From JBFWMG01 sp050251715 (GTDB lineage: Bacteria; Desulfobacterota; Desulfovibrionia; Desulfovibrionales; Desulfovibrionaceae): 64,000 bases of DNA. Numbering within the stretch: position 1 is the stretch's first letter; each line of letters begins with the position of its first letter. The translations under genes and the position numbers were made by a program. The DNA lies in assembly GCA_050251715.1 (NCBI GenBank), contig JBFWMG010000013.1, positions 1 through 64,000 on the forward strand. Reading direction: 5' to 3'. This document shows, piece by piece, positions 62,026 to 64,000 of this stretch. Under the pieces are notes generated by a model. That model was not told where the DNA came from, made no database searches, and saw only the letters and a program-made list of their open reading frames with translations.

Positions 62026-62513
62026 GTGGAGGATGACCGCCTTTTCACATGGGAAGTGCAAGGACTTGAATATAAACACGCCCAGGCGCCGTGACAAGGC
62101 TTGCCAGGCGCCGGGAACATTTTTGCCGCGGTTGCCGCTCCAGGTGTCCAGCCACCGGGGGCGCGTGACGCCCGCTGGCCGGACGCGGGCCGGACTGGCC
62201 GCGCACGCCGGGTTGCCGGGGGGCACGCGGGCGTAAAGGTCGCGCCATAGTCCAAGACCGCGCGGGTGTAAAGCCTGGAGAGGGGGGCGTTTGCCCCCGT
62301 GCGGGCTCTGGCCGCGCAACGGGGGCGCATGACGGGCAGGGCGCGCTGCCGCGCCCTGCCCGTCATGCGTGTGTTTCCTGGGGAGCCGCCCTTGCGGCTG
62401 GGGCCGCTCGTGTCGCGTCCTTGAAAAACATGGCAATGTTTTTCAAGGAAAAAATAATATATTTTAATTTATTATCCTCAAAATTCGTATTTACTCATTT
62501 TGAGGACGCGACA
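62026..62513. other. 488-bp region between two minus-strand genes
   Basis: No gene was seen. The dehydrogenase promoter should lie within 62026-62300. A strong hairpin (62327-62368), a GC hairpin (GCCCCC with GGGGGC near 62294-62326) and the AT-rich element at 62410-62514 fill the rest. Confidence 0.65.
62327..62368 (-). terminator. 18-bp perfect hairpin
   Basis: GCATGACGGGCAGGGCGC (62327-62344) pairs perfectly with GCGCCCTGCCCGTCATGC (62351-62368) around GCTGCC. No T-run follows on either strand, so factor-independent termination is uncertain; it may be an RNA stabiliser. Confidence 0.6.
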
Positions 62514-62514
62514 C
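62410..62514. mobile_element. MITE-like 105-bp AT-rich element with terminal inverted repeats
   Basis: GTGTCGCGTCC (62410-62420) and GGACGCGACAC (62504-62514) are exact inverted repeats. Between them are two further hairpins, CCTTGAAAAACA/TGTTTTTCAAGG (62419-62448) and CCTCAAAAT/ATTTTGAGG (62476-62505), around an almost pure A/T core. The whole can fold as a three-way junction. It directly abuts the acyl-CoA synthetase stop codon; the last base is within it. No target-site duplication was found. Confidence 0.6.
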
Positions 62515-64000
62515 TAGGCGGTTTGGGTCGCAAACATGGCGGCGGCCATGTCGCGGAGTTTGAATTTTTGCACGTCGCCACCGGCACTGCGGGGAAATTC
62601 CTCCACAAAGACCACATGGCGCGGCCTCTTGTACTTGGCGATGGCGCCCCTGCAGGCGTCGCGGATGTCCTCGCGGGTGAGCGGCGCGCCCTCGGCCAGC
62701 ACCACGAAGGCGACCACATCTTCGCCATGCTCGGCGCTTGGAACACCCACCACCTGCACCTGGGCCACGCCGTCGAGCGTGAGCAGGAATTCCTCCACCA
62801 CGAGGGGGGAGATATGTTCGCCATCATGGATTATCATGTCCTTGATGCGGCTGGTGATGGTCAGGCGGCCTTCCTCGTCCAGGGCGCCCACATCGCCCGT
62901 GCGCAGCCAGCCTTCCTCGTCCAGGGCGGCGGCGGTGGCCTCGGGATCCTTGTAATACCCCTTCATGACGTTGTAGCCCCGGCAGCGCACTTCGCCGTGC
63001 GCGCCTGGGGCCATGGAGCAGCCGTCCTCGGCGCACACCCGCACATCCACGCCCGGCAGCGGGGCAAGGCGTCCGGCGGCCCGCATCTCCGGCGTGTCGT
63101 CCGGCAGGGTCATGGCGATGACCGAGGCCGCCTCCGTCAGACCGTAGCACACGGCCACGGCGGGCATGTGCAGGTCGTCCATGATGCGCTGGACGGTTTG
63201 GGGCGGGCAGGGCGCTCCGGCCACCACGCCGGTGCGCAGCGATGAAAAGTCGAAGCGGTCGAAGAGCTTGTTGTCGAGCACGGCCCGGAACATGGACGGC
63301 GTGCCGTACAGCGCGGTGCATTTCTCGTGGTCCACCGCCGCCATGACCTGCACCGGGTCAAAGGATTCGAGCACCACCAGCGTGCTGCCGCAGGCCATGG
63401 CCGCCAGCACGCCCAGCACGCAGCCAAAGCTGTTGAACAGGGGCACGGGCAGGCACACGCGGTCGCGGTGGGTCAGTCTTTGGTTGGCGCCCACGGTGCG
63501 TCCGTTGACCACCACGCTCTTGTGCGTGAGCATGGCGCCCTTGGCCTCGCCCGTGGTGCCAGCCGTGTAGTGCATGACCGCCACGTGTTCCGGCTTCACG
63601 TTGGCCTGCCGGTCCAGGTATTCCTGCTCCAGCACCATGCGGCCCAAGCCCATGATCTCGGGCATGGTGTACATGCCCCGGTGCTTTTCCTGGCCCAGAA
63701 ACATGACCCGGCGCAAGCGGGGGAAGGCCGGGCAGCGCAGATCGCCGCGCTGGCGGGAGCGCAGCTCCGGCACCATGTCGTTCAGGGTCTGCACATGGTC
63801 CAGATCGCCGAATCCGTCGGTGATGAACAGGTTTTCCGCCTCGGCGTGGGCAAGGATGTGCCGTACCTCGTTGGGCCGGAAGCTGGTGCTCACGGTCAGG
63901 AATACGGCGCCGATCTTGGCGGCGGCGAATTGCAGGGCGATCCAGTACGGCACGTTGGCCGCCCACACGGCCACCTTTTCGCCGGGCCGCACGCCAAGGG
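62514..64000 (-). CDS. Long-chain acyl-CoA synthetase/AMP ligase, 5' end outside the window
   Basis: About 495 residues are visible; the frame stays open to the window edge, and the N-terminus lies beyond it. The AMP-binding motif is MHYTAGTTGEAKGAML, with YGLTEAAS, WLRTGDVG and the C-terminal IKDMIIHDGEHISPLVVEE. It ends in SAGGDVQKFKLRDM, where the usual TGKI-like lysine motif is QKFKLR. The acyl substrate is not known. Its stop codon overlaps the MITE-like element. Confidence 0.9.
   Translation of the reverse strand, partial: LGVRPGEKVAVWAANVPYWIALQFAAAKIGAVFLTVSTSFRPNEVRHILAHAEAENLFITDGFGDLDHVQTLNDMVPELRSRQRGDLRCPAFPRLRRVMFLGQEKHRGMYTMPEIMGLGRMVLEQEYLDRQANVKPEHVAVMHYTAGTTGEAKGAMLTHKSVVVNGRTVGANQRLTHRDRVCLPVPLFNSFGCVLGVLAAMACGSTLVVLESFDPVQVMAAVDHEKCTALYGTPSMFRAVLDNKLFDRFDFSSLRTGVVAGAPCPPQTVQRIMDDLHMPAVAVCYGLTEAASVIAMTLPDDTPEMRAAGRLAPLPGVDVRVCAEDGCSMAPGAHGEVRCRGYNVMKGYYKDPEATAAALDEEGWLRTGDVGALDEEGRLTITSRIKDMIIHDGEHISPLVVEEFLLTLDGVAQVQVVGVPSAEHGEDVVAFVVLAEGAPLTREDIRDACRGAIAKYKRPRHVVFVEEFPRSAGGDVQKFKLRDMAAAMFATQTA

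Overview
The window is high-G+C chromosomal DNA from an anaerobic, c-type-cytochrome-rich bacterium of the Desulfovibrionaceae (Desulfovibrionales) or a close relative. The evidence is a set of lineage-typical genes: tetrahaem cytochrome c3, desulfoferrodoxin, rubredoxin, rubredoxin:oxygen oxidoreductase, a haem-bearing DcrA-type chemoreceptor, a siroheme decarboxylase subunit of the alternative haem route, futalosine hydrolase, and a fused FAD/Fe-S lactate- or glycolate-type dehydrogenase. No tRNA, rRNA, prophage, insertion-sequence transposase or CRISPR array was seen. The identification is inference from gene content, not from a database search.

Layout. 0-7.7 kb, minus strand: argC, a DUF1844 protein, an RlmI-type methyltransferase, polA and a YhcC-type radical SAM protein, with a 1.1 kb gene-free stretch full of repeats and hairpins between polA and the radical SAM gene. 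7.9-13.7 kb, plus strand: the rod-shape operon mreB-mreC-mreD-mrdA-rodA and a bactofilin; mreC appears to start at ATT. 13.8-19.7 kb: ATP synthase genes b'-b-delta-alpha-gamma-beta-epsilon, without subunits a and c. 19.9-23.9 kb: glmU, a coiled-coil protein, zapA, a probable 6S RNA and rny. 24-30.5 kb: a MoeA/substrate-binding fusion, a cNMP-binding/FliG-C-like protein upstream of motA-motB, a divergent response regulator with TPRs, and a thioesterase.

30.9-37.9 kb, minus strand, is an oxygen-handling island: cydAB (bd oxidase), roo, rubredoxin, desulfoferrodoxin and a c-haem chemoreceptor, with several palindromes that look like operators. 38-45.6 kb: purSL, polyprenyl diphosphate synthase, mqnB, a nucleotide-sugar dehydrogenase, a DUF2065 protein and ubiE/menG; three of these serve menaquinone synthesis. 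46-49.4 kb: a 631-residue acidic repeat protein and two tetrahaem cytochromes. 49.4-53.2 kb: cobJ, cbiG, hemL and ahbB, a tetrapyrrole block. 53.4-56.7 kb, plus strand: gpsA, a small lipoprotein and an AbiE-like two-gene toxin-antitoxin module with a repeated TGATCA promoter. 57-64 kb, minus strand: mltG, ruvX, the large FAD/Fe-S dehydrogenase and a truncated acyl-CoA synthetase.

The most interesting items are the cNMP/FliG-C protein with motAB, the AbiE-like module with its symmetric operator and likely leaderless start, a 105-bp AT-rich element with terminal inverted repeats at 62410-62514, a dispersed purine/pyrimidine hairpin repeat family (121, 30533, 30612, 56721), the 11-bp and 19-bp tandem arrays, the ATT start of mreC, and the operator-like palindromes of the roo/rub/dfx cluster.
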